Assembly: GCA_905116865.2 (NCBI GenBank)
Contig: CAJHNH020006201.1
Span: forward strand, 1-64,000
Reading direction: 5' to 3'
Source of the DNA: Candidula unifasciata
Lineage: Eukaryota; Mollusca; Gastropoda; Stylommatophora; Geomitridae
DNA: 64,000 bases
A model generated the notes under the pieces. The model was not told where the DNA came from. It was given only the letters and a program-made list of their open reading frames with translations, and made no database searches. Positions 33,031-44,186 of this stretch are shown piece by piece. Every line of letters begins with the position of its first letter. Position 1 is the first letter of the stretch. A program made the position numbers and the translations under genes.

Positions 33031-33036
33031 AGCAAG

Positions 33037-33335
33037 CTTGAAGTTTGAACAACAGATCAACATCAGGGCACACGGGTAGTAACCCAAAAGTGCTCAGTTC
33101 TTCTACTAACTCAAGTCTTAGCCCGAAGAAGCTCAGCACAGTGCACAGGCTCTGCAGCACCGGCGAGGATTCTGAAATATATTGGATAGATTTTCAACTC
33201 CAAATTTTGGCCCGCGCAGCACCATTAGGCTAGTCTTTTAGATTTCCAACTGCCAAGGGATTTTTCAAGTGCGCAGCAATGAACACGGACGTCCGATCTT
33301 AATACCCAGAGACCAGAGGAATTACTAGAAGTATA
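33037..33335 (-). repeat. SINE family C, headless fragment
   Basis: AGTTTGAACAACAGATCAAC, GAAGAAGCTCAGCACAGTGC and CCGATCTTAATACCCAGAGA match family C. The tRNA-like head is absent. Confidence 0.85.
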
Positions 33336-33620
33336 AATCCACTTAGCTTGCTTTATTCCACAAAGCATTGGCCTTACGTATACTTAGGAATGAAGAAAGC
33401 TTGTCTTGTTCTAACGCGTGCTTATCTTCATAGTCACACTCGCCATTGCCATGGATGGCGATTCCCACGTTTTTCTTTAGCACTGTAAATCACTATCAGG
33501 ACTGTACCGGGCTATGGTACAGAGATGAGACCGCACCAGGCGGTATAGTAAGAGGATGGTATAAGCAGCGAAATCAATATAGTGTTTGAACCTTTTATCC
33601 GAGAGAACTTAGCTAATATT
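33336..33620. other. Unassigned stretch
   Basis: No family recognised. Confidence 0.35.
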
Positions 33621-33621
33621 G

Positions 33622-33845
33622 AGCCCGGCTCTCTAGCGTAGTTGGTTAAACCTGATTTTCGCGGCGGCCGGGTGACGAACTACTTGTGGTCCGGGCTCAC
33701 TCCCGGGGGTAGGCAGAAAAGCAACATTTTTCCTAGATTAATGGTACCTATAATGGAATTAAGGCCGAAGGGTTGCGATATCCATAGTACCAAGCCAAGG
33801 GTTTACAACTCATGGTTTCTGGATACTAAAAAAAAAAAAAAAACT
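33622..33845 (+). repeat. SINE family D2, near full-length
   Basis: GCCCGGCTCTCTAGCGTAGT, GTGGTCCGGGCTCACTCCCG and TGGTTTCTGGATACT, ending in an A17 tail. No clean target duplication seen. Confidence 0.9.
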
Positions 33846-34029
33846 TACTGAGGGGCAGCAGTTCAAAGACTTGCATCATACTGAGAAAATCTACCGCGCT
33901 GGACTGAACACTACTGTTTGAAAAGACGGAAAGGTGCCAAACATTTGTTTAAGGTTTTCAGTACTATGGAAAAGGCATTGGTTCATCTGTCTTCTCCTTT
34001 TCTCTTGTCCTACCTCTTATACCATACGA

Positions 34030-34487
34030 TACTAAAGAATTATCAGCTACGTTGGGCTGGTCACCTAACCCGCATGCCAGAATATCGCCTCCCAAAAGAG
34101 TATTTTATGGCGAGCTCCAGCAAGGAAAGAGGTCCCTGGGAGGACAGAAAAAAACGGTATAAGGACACTCAAGACTGCTCTCAATTCTTTTGGCATCAAC
34201 ACAGCGACGTGGGAGGCTGCTGCGCAAAATCGTACATCCCTCAGGCATGGTGCATCGGCCAGCCAGGCAGCGGAGGTTGCACAGGCAGAGAAACGGAAGC
34301 AGACTATAAAGAATCGTACTGCTAATCCCACACTTACTGCGGCTTCCATCTGTTGTCCGCACTTTCAAGAACTTCCCAGGCTCATATTGGACTAATCGGC
34401 CACCTTCGTACTCATAATCATCGATCATTGCTACTTTGGATGAAAGTAGTCTTCATCACTCGTGATGGACGAACGACAACAACATGC
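34030..34487 (+). pseudogene. LINE family R 3' end
   Basis: An open frame gives YQLRWAGHLTRMPEYRLPKE and DRKKRYKDTQ; after a shift, AHIGLIGHLRTHNHRSLLL retains the HX3H half of the zinc-finger-like motif, but the cysteines are gone. Confidence 0.8.
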
Positions 34488-34489
34488 TG

Positions 34490-34745
34490 TAGAGTGTCAC
34501 AGATGAGGGTTAAATGTAGTTTCCTGCTTTCTGCTAGTTGCGTAACTTGTTTTAATGTTGTACTGATTTTCTGTAGTGTCCCTTTAACTCCATCCACCCA
34601 TTTCTTTCTTGGTCCGCTTCTTGGTCCGCTTCTTGCCTTATAGTCCGCTGTACTCGTGTACCACGCTTTAACTGCTGGCTGATTTTTTGCATTCTGACAA
34701 GACGGCCAAGCCACTTGATTCTTTAGGTTCAGTGAAATTATTGGT
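34490..34745 (-). pseudogene. LINE 3' region fragment
   Basis: The minus-strand frame includes SGPRKKWVDGVKGTLQKI, matching the RGRPRKRW...D region that follows LINE reverse transcriptases. Confidence 0.55.
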
Positions 34746-35460
34746 TAGGTTTACGCAAATCTCCCCAAAACAAGTATGTCACTTTTCATTCACAAAGTCC
34801 CAGGCCTTTTAACCCACCTTTTGACGACGCCACTGAGTGCAAATATCAGGAAAGAAAAATCGATTTTCTGGTTAGGTGTCCCCCCCCCCCCCTTGAAGTT
34901 GTGACAGATGGCGCGGTTATGTCATGTGGTTAGGATCGTTCCCGACCCACTCTTACCCCATCTGTGGGATCACTCGTATCATATTTATGGTGACGTGGAG
35001 ACTTTAGTGAACAATCTACTGCTTTAAGGCTTACAAACATTCGGTGAAAAACAGGGAGGGGGAGGGACAGGGTTGGGGGCGTAAAGGGGGTAGGGGGGTG
35101 AGAACGAGAGAGATGTAAGAAAGTGAGGCATGGATGAGAGGGGCAGAAGGGTGAGAGGTGGGAGAAAAAATAAGAGAATTGCGGCAAGCTATACAGATAG
35201 AAACGTAGAGATTTGCGGGTAGTGAAAAGTGAAATAAAAAATAGGAAGTGATAATTTGGACGCAAAGACAGAGGGTACGACTCCCGAAAGTATCCCCATC
35301 TCGTCGTCCGCATTATTTCTTAGGGATATCCCCCCCCCCCCCCCATATATTTTTAAGTGGCACCTATGACATCTTCCCTATATGCTGTACCCTGGATACG
35401 CCTGTGAAGTGGATGCTGAAAGTCAGCGATAAGGAAAGTAAGGAAGTTGTGTGGGTAAGG
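34746..35460. other. Unassigned stretch with purine-rich patch
   Basis: C runs at 34880-34891 and 35332-35344. The + strand at 35060-35200 is purine-rich. No gene recognised. Confidence 0.4.
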
Positions 35461-35462
35461 TG

Positions 35463-35474
35463 AGAGAGAGCGAG

Positions 35475-35548
<74 letters not shown>
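35463..35548. repeat. GA microsatellite
   Basis: About 85 bp of (GA)n with a few GC interruptions at the left. Confidence 0.97.
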
Positions 35549-35550
<2 letters not shown>

Positions 35551-35566
35551 GTGTAAGACTTAGAAG

Positions 35567-36049
35567 CAGTGGTCTCCAGCCTTGGACGAGGGAGGAAAAG
35601 GGGTGGGGGTAAGAGGTGTAAGGAAGTTTTAAGGGGACCATCAAGCTATTTTGAAATTGAGTTCATTTGTACTTGTAATAATCATGATTTTTTCAGTTCT
35701 AACAATCATGAAAACAAAACAGCGCGTCCAGCTTGATGTGGAGAGTGATCCAGCTGTGCCTTGTCCAACAGCAAACACACAAAAGCAGATATCATCAAGC
35801 CAAAACAGTGTACATTCATATGTGGACACCAAATAAATAGTTTTACACTTTGAATTGTGTCTGTTTTCTTCTTCAGGTTCTTGTTGTACTTGGAACTTTT
35901 CTGTTTGTCGTCTTTTTAATTACACTTTGTTGTGTGGTTTGGGGGGGGGGGGGGGGGGTATTGTATGGTAAAAAATAAAAGGGGGGGGGGGGTTCTTGCC
36001 ATGTTTTCAGGGGCGGCACCACATTTAAAAAAAAGTTTGGAGACCGCCG
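35567..36049 (+). mobile_element. hAT-like element with imperfect TIRs
   Basis: CAGTGGTCTCCA at the left and TGGAGACCGCCG at the right are inverted repeats (10 of 12), flanked by CTTAGAAG and CCTAGAGG. Interior bases 35640-35835 (ATGAAAACAAAACAGCGC.., CAGCTTGATGTGGAGAGTGA) recur, split, in TAT intron 1. Two G runs (35941-35958, 35982-35992) lie inside. No transposase. Confidence 0.65.
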
Positions 36050-36154
36050 ACCTAGAGGAAGGAAGATATTGATTTACATGTGTACATTCAATTAACAGTT
36101 CAGTGATCAATCTCTACTGGGACCACCTGTTGCGCTGTCCGTGTGTGTGTTTGC

Positions 36155-36158
<4 letters not shown>

Positions 36159-36244
<86 letters not shown>

Positions 36245-36260
36245 ATATATGTATATATAA
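36159..36260. repeat. AT microsatellite
   Basis: About 75 bp of (AT)n, then ATGTATATAT variants and GTGTGTGG. Confidence 0.97.
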
Positions 36261-36403
36261 GTGTGTGTGGGTGTGTGTGTTTGGTCTGTGTATGAACTGG
36301 GTTAGTGCACTGGTTAATGACTAATGATAGAGTCCCGTGCAGTAACTTTACACCTGTCAATACAATCTTCGTTTGTTACGGCACAGAATGAGAGACTATA
36401 CCT

Positions 36404-36600
36404 TTGTTGTTGTTAATGCTGCTTTAGTGGTTGTTGTTATTGTGGTTGTTGTTGTTGTTGTCGTCGTCGTTGTTGTTGTTGTTGGGGTTCCTTGTTTTGT
36501 TGTGCGAGTCTTATTACAGATGTTAAATCGAGAGGTTGGGGAAAAAAGGGGGGGGGGGGTGATTGTCGGGTTTTTGGGTATTGGTTGGCATATTTGTTGG

Positions 36601-36640
<40 letters not shown>
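36404..36640. repeat. GTT and ATT microsatellites
   Basis: Imperfect (GTT)n at 36404-36487, a G run at 36550-36559 and (ATT)12 at 36604-36639. Confidence 0.93.
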
Positions 36641-36644
36641 GCCA

Positions 36645-36958
36645 TCGCCGATTGTAAAACAGGACGGAAAGTTGTGGATATTCGCCCACTGCCAGATTTT
36701 AGTCTTGTTCCAGAACCTACGTTTTGCGTGCACATCCGTTTCGTATATCTGGTTTATTTGTTTATTTGTATGCAGACTCTTGGTTTCTTAGCCGCTCAGG
36801 CAGTTGTATTCTGATTCCAATAATTGCCCCAATTGGTTGTTCGCTACGACATGCTTGTTGGGGAGGCAGTGAGTCAATTCTCGTTTCCCCACCATAATGC
36901 CCTAGCACCGCCTTTTTTAGATAAATAGAGAAGGCCGTGTGCCCTGGAACCCACACGA
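36645..36958 (-). repeat. Family B copy, near full-length
   Basis: CCGATTGTAAAACAGGACGG, CCAGAACCTACGTTTTGCGT, GCTACGACATGCTTG and CCTGGAACCCACACGAGG span family B in reverse. Its GAA tail side abuts the (ATT)n tract. Confidence 0.85.
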
Positions 36959-36959
36959 G

Positions 36960-37430
36960 GGATTACCTGATTGATTGAAATGTTTCCTGATCAAGATTTC
37001 ATACAGTACAGAGAGACTAGCTGGCAGAAGGCCTAGGCTTGTGGTTTCCGCCACACGTGTCTTTGGCCAGTGTTCTTCAACCTTTGAACAACTGCGTACC
37101 AGCAAATCAGGGGAGATTGCTTCGGGATTCATCTGATATCTGACCAAACACACAGGGTCTCGGCTGTCAAGAAGTCAGGCTGTTTGCATCGTACTCTAAA
37201 TGTCATGAGGTTCGTTTCAGGACTGCGTCTTTCCCAGAGATCGTCGCCGGGCTGCGGTGTTCGTGCTTTATGCGACTCTCTCGGCGGGCGAGTAGCCCTT
37301 CGGCGGAGAGAGACCGGGCCATATAGGATAAAATCCGGCGCATCGAAGTCGATTCCTCTTGACAAACTCTGAGGTTAGAAATCTTATACACCTGTCACGC
37401 CGAAAGTTTTATTGCCTGTGCATCAGTGTG
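36960..37430. other. Unassigned stretch
   Basis: Slightly GC-richer DNA (around 37220-37340) with short frames on both strands; no known domain. GTTCTTCAACCTTTGAACAA near 37073 vaguely resembles a hAT end. Confidence 0.35.
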
Positions 37431-37431
37431 A

Positions 37432-37862
37432 TGCCGGGATCATGTAGTGACTAGAGCGCTGCGTGGTCTCGGTGCACGGTGTCCTCCTCGAGAGATTCAA
37501 TCCCCGGTAAGGGCTGGGATCTTTTCCAAGTGGACTTTGACTTCTAGTAATTCCCCCTGGTTTCTGGGTAGTGAGATCGGACGCTTATGTGCGTTATTGC
37601 ACACGTAAAAAAAATCCCTTGGCAGTTGGAAATCGAAAAGAGTAGCATAACGGCGCTACCCGAGAAACATTTGGAGTTAAAAAACTATCTAAAGTATTTC
37701 AGGATTCTCGCCGGTGCTACAGAGCCTGTGCACTGTGCTGAGCTTCTTCGGACTCAGATTTGAGTGAGAAGAAGAACGGAGCACTAATGGGTTACTACCC
37801 GTGTGCCATGATGTTGGTTGATCCGTTGTTCAGACCTCAAACCTCCTGTGGTGACTGTAGTC
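37432..37862 (+). repeat. SINE family C, sense copy
   Basis: Head GCGTGGTCTCGGTGCACGGT with box B AGATTCAATCCCCGG, then TTTCTGGGTAGTGAGATCGG and TGCACTGTGCTGAGCTTCTT, ending near GTTCAGACCTCAAACCTCC. Confidence 0.9.
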
Positions 37863-38430
37863 GCTACATGATTATAGTGCGTTTCAAAAGTCCATCCACC
37901 AGTCTTAATAAATATCTCGAAAACTGTACCGATCAGAGCGAATTTTCCAAGGCATGCGGCCGTAGACTTCCTATGTCCTGATGATTTTATAATTTACAAT
38001 TACACAGGTGCTGCTGTTTTCTTAAAGCGGTGAATGTCTTTTGTCTTTGTTTGACTAATAATTTGTGTGCTTCTAGAAAATCGAATATACAGTAATTGAT
38101 ACCCAGTTGGAGATTGGGTGGACATCAATTCACGTGTGTGGCGATGCGTGATAATTATTTTGATAACTTGTCTTGCATACAATGAAAAACTCACACCTCA
38201 CAGGAGCCTAATGCTGGAGATGACCACAGGAGAGTGAAACATCCAGGAAATGCATGCAGTCTGATGTTTTGAAAAGTTTCAGTGTCTCAGTTAACTATCA
38301 AAATGCTATTTTTTTTTTTTTTTTTTTTTACTTTGAATCGTTGTCTATTTTTGTTTTATGTATCACATATAAGACAACATGAAAACTTAATGCTTGTTAA
38401 TATTTTAAACTTCTTACAAAAGATTTATAT
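37863..38430. other. Unassigned stretch
   Basis: A T run at 38310-38329; nothing else recognised. Confidence 0.35.
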
Positions 38431-38433
38431 AAG

Positions 38434-38662
38434 CAAGTCGTCCCCTTGTGGGATGCAATTTTTTTGTACTTTAAAGCCCCACCCTGGCTTGTGCCAGAGG
38501 CCCTAAATATAGCCCGGTCATGGATGTGGCCTAACGGCTGAACGGGGTTTCCAGGACCTCGCCACGGGTGATCCTCATCCGCATGGTGGCACTTTGTGTC
38601 ACCGGGTGTTTATCGCCTGTGTTATGTCCTGGTAGGATACAACTACCTTCCTACCTACTTCT
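38434..38662 (+). repeat. Family A copy 7, sense orientation
   Basis: Starts with GTCCCCTTGTGGGATGC (loop TTGT, only the CCC/GGG part pairs), passes CCTGGCTTGTGCCAG and GGTGGCACTTTGTGTCACCG, and ends ATGTCCTGGTAGGAT before ACCTTCCTACCTACTT, an (ACCT)-like tail. Confidence 0.9.
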
Positions 38663-38775
38663 AACAAGGATATGATTATTAACAGGTTGCGTGCCAGATT
38701 TCAACTACTAACACCGAACCGTTAATGAGTTACCGATTTTTAAAGTTGGGCAAAATTTCAAAAACGGATTATAAT

Positions 38776-38870
38776 TATAATTATTGGCGTCCCACAGAGG
38801 TCCGCGAAACACCGGTTGAAAAACACTGTTTTAGGCATTTCATTGTCAACTGAAGTGGTCCTGATGTCCC
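38776..38870 (-). repeat. hAT-type element end fragment
   Basis: CCGGTTGAAAAACACTGTTT and GTCCCACAGAGGTCCGCG are a reversed CAGTGTTTTTCAACC-like end. Confidence 0.5.
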
Positions 38871-38959
38871 GGGGGATTGTGTATACAATAGGTCCCTGGA
38901 CCAGCCCGGCATAGTCAACCCTGGCATTCATCTGAGGCTTGTCCAAACCAATAAGTGTA

Positions 38960-41072
38960 AATGTTTACTTTTGTTTAGGGGTGTTTGTGTTAACAGTTAG
39001 GCTGTTCTTTACCGTTCTATTTGTATATCGCTTTAGTCTTTTCCTTTCTCTCTCTCTGTCTCTCTGTCTGACTCTCTCTCTCTCTCTGTCTCTCTCGCTC
39101 TCGTAAAAAAAAAAGGGGGGGGGGGTAGAAAAGAAAGGAGGGGGAGAAAGCTGACAGCAACATGGCAATAGAAAGGAAGCTAACAACAATATGGCAATCT
39201 TGCGCAGATATTTCACAATGTGGGCGAAGCAAACATATTTGGAAAATAAAATCTTTTTAAATTAAACAAAAAAAATAATAACTCGGTCAGTGGAAATTCA
39301 ACAAAATATGAACAGTCTGGGGAGAGCACGGCTGCAAAAGCCGAGCGCTTAGGGCGGAAAAAGTGCAAACAATAAAATCCTCAGGCCCAATACAACCTTG
39401 AAGTCTGCAGCAAAACAGGTTTACAAAACACAAACCGCTATCATGTACGTCGTGCGTGTCCTACATCCCGCTGGAGGTGTGTCCGGGACCTGCCCACGAA
39501 TCTGTCCAATGGACGTCGAGATACGGGCAATGTCAAGGTAGGCGACCAAACCCCCAAAAGGCGCTGACGAAACGACGTACCTGCACAGAGAACTTGTCCT
39601 TGGAGAGAAGACGTCGCCAGAAAACTGAGAGACCAGAATTTCGTGAGTTGTCCCCAAATTTCTCCTGCCTCTTGCTTGTTAACACTACCGTAGCCGTAAC
39701 TAATTTGATTGTTTTCCCGTTTTCTGTAAGGGGGAAAAGGTGGTGCATTTGTAGTATTGTGGAAAACAGCTCGAGAAAGGGAAAAAATAAATGATCTTAC
39801 TCGCTGCGACAATTATTGTAATTAATATAGCATATATATAATTTGTAATACTGCAATATAATTAATACTTGCAATACGTTAATTTAAAGAGGAAGTGTGA
39901 AACGACGTATTTACTAAGTGTAGATTTTGATAAGAAAAAAACTAGCCAGCAATTTTTTGTCCATTACCAAGTTGTCTGTTTTTTTTTTTTTTTTAGTATC
40001 CTTTGTTCCCTAGAGTGCCATGTATATGCGTTTATGTAATATGATTAATTTAGAAGTTTTGTTAAGTTATATTAGTTGTGCATTTACTGGACTTAATTAA
40101 AGAATCGCATATTTTACCAGAATACATATAGTTTGTATGCAGATTGTTGGGTAGTCTTGTTTGTTAACAACTGTTGTGTTTGTAAAATGTGAACACCGAT
40201 GGATTTGATAGCTGTATTTAAATAATGAATAATGTGGACGTAAATGCGACACATGTATGATCATGTGATAGTTTTACTACATCTGTTTTAAACTTATACA
40301 CAGTGTTGTAATGATTATAAATGACATCATACTATCACAGAGAAATCGGGAGAGGGTGAGTCTGTCCACTCACTGACACTTCAGAAATGTCTTAACCCGT
40401 GCCATATCTAATATTAACAAGTGGATATTGTTAAAGAAGGTTACATCGTTTGGGGGAAATGGGGCGGTTGGGAAAAAGGGGGGGGGGGTGTTATTTTCCC
40501 CTCTGGAACGTAGTTTGAAATTCTGGCTCACCAAAGTGACGTTTTTTGGGATGAGAGTATTTTAAAACGTAAAAGTAATATAATAATAACACAAAAAAGT
40601 AGAAGTGGACGCTAATCAGTGGGCTGTTAATAAAGACTTTACAAGGGCAAACTTTATAGTTGCTTAAGCAAATACCTTTTCAAACGTTCTTTGCGGAACA
40701 TAAATGTTAAAGACGTCTGCAACCCTAGTTTTCTAGTTCACGGTGTCACAGACTCATCTAAAGAAGTTTTGTGTCTTCGTAAGTATGGTCCCGGTCTGAC
40801 AAGGGTAGACAACTTAAAGCTTTGGGATCAGGAAAGACACAATAATGGGAGATAATTGCTTATTTCTAGGCTTCTGTTGGCATTTGTGTACAACAGAAAG
40901 CTTTCTGTCCTGATACGTCATCGTGTACCAAAAATCAGCCAGTTTTTTCCTGCATGTTCGCACTTAGTGTGTGTTTAATATCCTGTGCCTGCCTCAGTGG
41001 TGGTCCAACCCTGCCCCTTCTTATTAAACAGCTACATTCGTTGTGATTTGATAATATGATACGAAACCAAAA
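38960..41072. other. Unassigned stretch
   Basis: Includes a CT-rich tract at 39038-39107, a G run at 39115-39127, overlapping short frames at 39421-39812 without known domain, T runs, and a G run at 40479-40489. It is the longest part of the window with no recognised repeat. Confidence 0.45.
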
Positions 41073-41074
41073 TT

Positions 41075-41372
41075 CCCCCGTGTGGGTTCCGGGGTCCTAT
41101 TATAGAGAAAACAAGAATAGACCCACTGCCTACCAAAAAATATGTCGTAAGAGTCGACTAATTGGGAGCTTCCTTTGAAGTCGGAGTGCATCTGCCTGAG
41201 AGGCAAGGAACCTGCAGTCTGCATACAGATGAGTCAAATCTGTAAAATGGATGCATACGTAACACTCAGGTTCTGGAGTTCTGGAACAGGACTGCAGTGC
41301 AGCAGTGGATAAACAACCAGAACTTTCCGCCAGAGTTTAAAGCTGGTGAAACGCGAAGAAGAAGAAGAAGAA
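41075..41372 (+). repeat. Family B copy, near full-length
   Basis: CCCCGTGTGGGTTCCGGGGT, ACCCACTGCC, GTCGTAAGAGTCGACTAATT, GAGAGGCAAGGAACCTGCAG, AACAACCAGAACTTTCCGCC and a (GAA)n tail at 41357-41372. A good reference for the family. Confidence 0.92.
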
Positions 41373-41521
41373 AAAGAAACCAAAATTACCTTTTCGAGTA
41401 ATCCTCAACATACATGGAATAAAGTTTATAGGAAAACTAGAGGGTGCATAAAATGTGCGGTTTAGTATATAGAAATCCAAGGAACAGTTAAGAAGGTTCG
41501 TTTTCGTGTACCGCAGGTATT

Positions 41522-41740
41522 GGATTAGCTTTTTACCCCACCAGGACATCACACAAGCGATAAACACCCGATGACACAAAGTGCCACCATGCGGATGAGG
41601 ATCACCGTGGAGAGGTCCCAGAAACCGCGTTCAGACATTTGGCCATAATGATGACCTGCCTATATTGCGGCCCCTGGCAAAAGCCAGAGTGGGGCTTCAA
41701 ATAACAAAAAATAACGTCCTAAGAAGGACGTAAGGAATAT
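41522..41740 (-). mobile_element. Family A copy 8, full-length with 13-bp TSD
   Basis: The exact direct repeat TACCGCAGGTATT flanks it at 41509-41521 and 41741-41753. The right (sense 5') end carries the perfect stem ACGTCC/GGACGT around TAAGAA, the left (sense 3') end GGATTAGCTTTTTACCCC. A variable-length 13-bp duplication indicates target-primed retroposition rather than a cut-and-paste MITE. Confidence 0.95.
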
Positions 41741-41753
41741 TACCGCAGGTATT

Positions 41754-42440
41754 ACATTCAAAGACAAGATATATTCTGCTGAACTAGTTAGATTCAGGGA
41801 GCACAAAATGAAAATTGTTGAGCAGTTGGTGGAGAAAATTGAAAATTCCACCCTAGCTCTTTTCACGTAAGACATTCAGATATCAAGAAACGTCTTTAGT
41901 CTTGGCTACTCTCTCCTAACTTTTGAATTCTTCGTGATTAGACTGCTTTGCTTTGCGTTATGAAGGTGGTTGGCTGGATTTCGGACCTTGTCTGTCGATT
42001 CCTTGTCTTTTTGTTGATCCTTGACGGTCGTCGCTGGAATTGTGTGGGGGTGGGGAGGCTACGCCAGATAAAACCGGCAGCTGTAACCCTTGGGTCACCT
42101 TGTACAACCCCCAGGACGTCGGCTGCCACGTATACAGCCAGCTCGCCATTGGGAACTACTTTCTCGCCCCCGCGCCACGTCCCCATCGCCGCCATGTTGT
42201 GACTAGACTTGACCCGGACCAGCCACAGCGTCGTGTGATTGCCCTCTGTGGCAAGTGGCCTGGTTTGTTTCAAACGGGGTGACCAATTTGTACCTACTTG
42301 TCGACAGCCGGAGTATTGGACCTTAACTGCGTTCTCTGTGAACACAAACGGTGGCAGAGAAACCACGCCTTCCCCTTCACACACAAACACAATCGCACAT
42401 TTGTTGTTCGAGACAGGACTTGTTAAAAGTTGTCAGAAAT
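41754..42440. other. Non-repeat, GC-richer segment upstream of TAT
   Basis: From about 41990 to 42300 the DNA is richer in G, C and CpG than its surroundings and matches none of the window's repeat families. Open frames cross it on both strands (longest on the minus strand, 41938-42390) with no known domain. It could hold a TAT promoter or non-coding first exon, since the exon with the ATG appears to start at an acceptor-like site. This is inference only. Confidence 0.35.
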
Positions 42441-42461
42441 CAAGAGACTGCAGTTAAACAA

Positions 42462-42720
42462 AACTGATTGAGAGCTAGACGTTTGTCTGTGGATCCGAAG
42501 GTTGTGGGTTCAAATCCTAATTGAACCAGGCTTCCTATTTTTTTCAGAAATAAATTTGACAACCTGGTCGACAACCGACTTAAATGGGTACCAGTTAAAA
42601 GCCTGGGAAGTAAAGGCGACCGCACAGCCCACCAAGTGCCGATTGGTCTATAAAATATAGGTCTAGCCCTATTTGCCCAATAGACTGAAGGGGTGGAAAA
42701 GGGTCCTTTAATTAAAATGA
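42462..42720 (+). repeat. SINE family D1
   Basis: GTGGATCCGAAGGTTGTGGG, GTTCAAATCC (box B), CCTGGTCGACAACCGACTTA and GGGAAGTAAAGGCGACC parallel 1248-1530. Confidence 0.88.
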
Positions 42721-42784
42721 TTAAAGGTTAACGTCAAGAGGGTCGACATTATTGCTCTGGGTTTTCATGCCAAATATGGCTCAG

Positions 42785-42965
42785 TCTCTCTTTGCAGAAC
42801 AGTTAACTGCCAAACCGAGAGCGTCACACAAAGCACAAGCACCGTAGCTCCGACGGCGATCTCCCTGGTAAAAATTGCATGGCAAACGGCTTGACCTCTT
42901 TATTACGATGACCTGATGCGACGAATGAGTGAACACACAAAACGTAACCACGAAGCTCGATTAAA
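42785..42965 (-). repeat. SINE family H fragment
   Basis: AGAGCGTCACACAAAGCACA and GTAGCTCCGACGGCGAT match 63715-63775. The tRNA-like head is not present in this copy. Confidence 0.65.
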
Positions 42966-43114
42966 GAAAAGATACTCAGATTAAGCGTTTCGTCAAATTT
43001 CTTCATCGGTGATCAAAACATCAAGAATTTCCATGTACAGAACCGTGAAATATTGTTAATTCGTGGGGTCGCAGTTGAAGAACATGACCAGCAAGAAGAC
43101 AACCTGACGATACT

Positions 43115-43325
43115 TCTGCTCCTTCTTTGCGTTCGCCGGTTGTGGTCAACGTCACAGCGCCCGCCTTTACTTCCCATGAAGTTACCTAGTACTCATTTAA
43201 GGCTAGGTCGATATGGGAGTAAAAATCATTGTTGTAATAAGTCCGGCTCCGTCAGGGCCTGAACCCACGACCTTCGGATCCGCAGGCGAACGACTAGCCG
43301 CTACACTACAGCGGCCCGATTGGGC
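43115..43325 (-). repeat. SINE family D1, antisense
   Basis: Minus strand: GTAGTGTAGCGGCTAGTCGT (box A), GCGGATCCGAAGGTCGTGGG, TTCAGGCCC (box B), then GGAGCCGGAC and the shared body to ACTTCATGGGAAGTAAAGGC. Confidence 0.88.
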
Positions 43326-43447
43326 ACATCATGCTATGCCTAAATTTTATAGACCAGGGCTATTCACCTGACGTCCCCCTGGCTGAATCCTATCTGCAGA
43401 GACCTAGCAAATGGCCCGCGGATCATTACCATTTGTATTATATTATT

Positions 43448-43735
43448 CTTTCTTCTTTGCGTTCACCGGCTGTAAACTCTGGTGTAAAGTTCTAATTGTT
43501 CGTCCACTTCTGAACTGCAGTCCTGTTCCAGAACCTTAGTGTTGCGTATGCATCCGTTTGGCAGATCTGACACATTTGTGTGCAGACTGTTGGTTCCTTG
43601 CCTCTCAGGCAGATGTACTCCAACTTCGAAGGAGGCTCCCAATTAGTCGACTCCTACGACATGCTTTTGGGTAGGCAGTGGGTCTATTCTTGTTTTCTCT
43701 ATAAAAGGGCACCTGAACCCACACGGGGGATTTGT
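43448..43735 (-). repeat. Family B copy, near full-length
   Basis: From TTCACCGGCTGTAAACTCTG to ACCTGAACCCACACGGGGGA; the TTC run at about 43450 is a remnant of its GAA tail. Confidence 0.9.
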
Positions 43736-44038
43736 ATTATGATCTTTCTATGCTGAGGCTTAAGCCTTTGGACCGTGACCATCCAAGTTTTTCAACATCC
43801 TGACCACCAGGGTAAACTTCAGTTAAACAGCTTTGTTCTAGACCAAATCGGCAGGTAACGTGGTCAGTCTTTGTTTTAGTAAAACCTTTACCTTCGTTTT
43901 TTTTCGACACTCCAAGCATATCATACCAGATATTTGTTGCTGAACTACCCAGGAAATATTATATGTTTCCAGTTGTTAATGTAAATCAAATATTATGTTT
44001 TCAGATTTCAATACTAAACAAACGACGTACAACTGAAA

Positions 44039-44186
44039 ATGTCAGCAAACGTGAAGAGAGCAAGGCGAGGCTGGAAAGTGCCCGTTTCCAAGATGGCGCA
44101 GAATACTTTCAATCCGATCAGAAGTATTGTTGAATCTATGAAAATCACCCCACACCCGGACAAACCTATGATCTCATTATCTATTG
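44039..44186 (+). CDS. TAT: TAT exon 1, residues 1-49
   Basis: Encodes the N-terminal arm with [20 protein letters not shown] and MISLSI, as at the start of the TAT core. It ends with one base of the Gly50 codon before GTAAGAAG. The upstream in-frame TAA at 44015 supports this ATG. Confidence 0.92.

Noticed and set aside
39421..39812. Overlapping frames of 112-123 residues
   Set aside because: Open on both strands with no motif; likely chance in GC-balanced DNA.
41938..42390. 150-residue minus-strand frame as a gene
   Set aside because: No recognisable domain, strong overlap with frames on the other strand, and GC-rich DNA tends to leave frames open.
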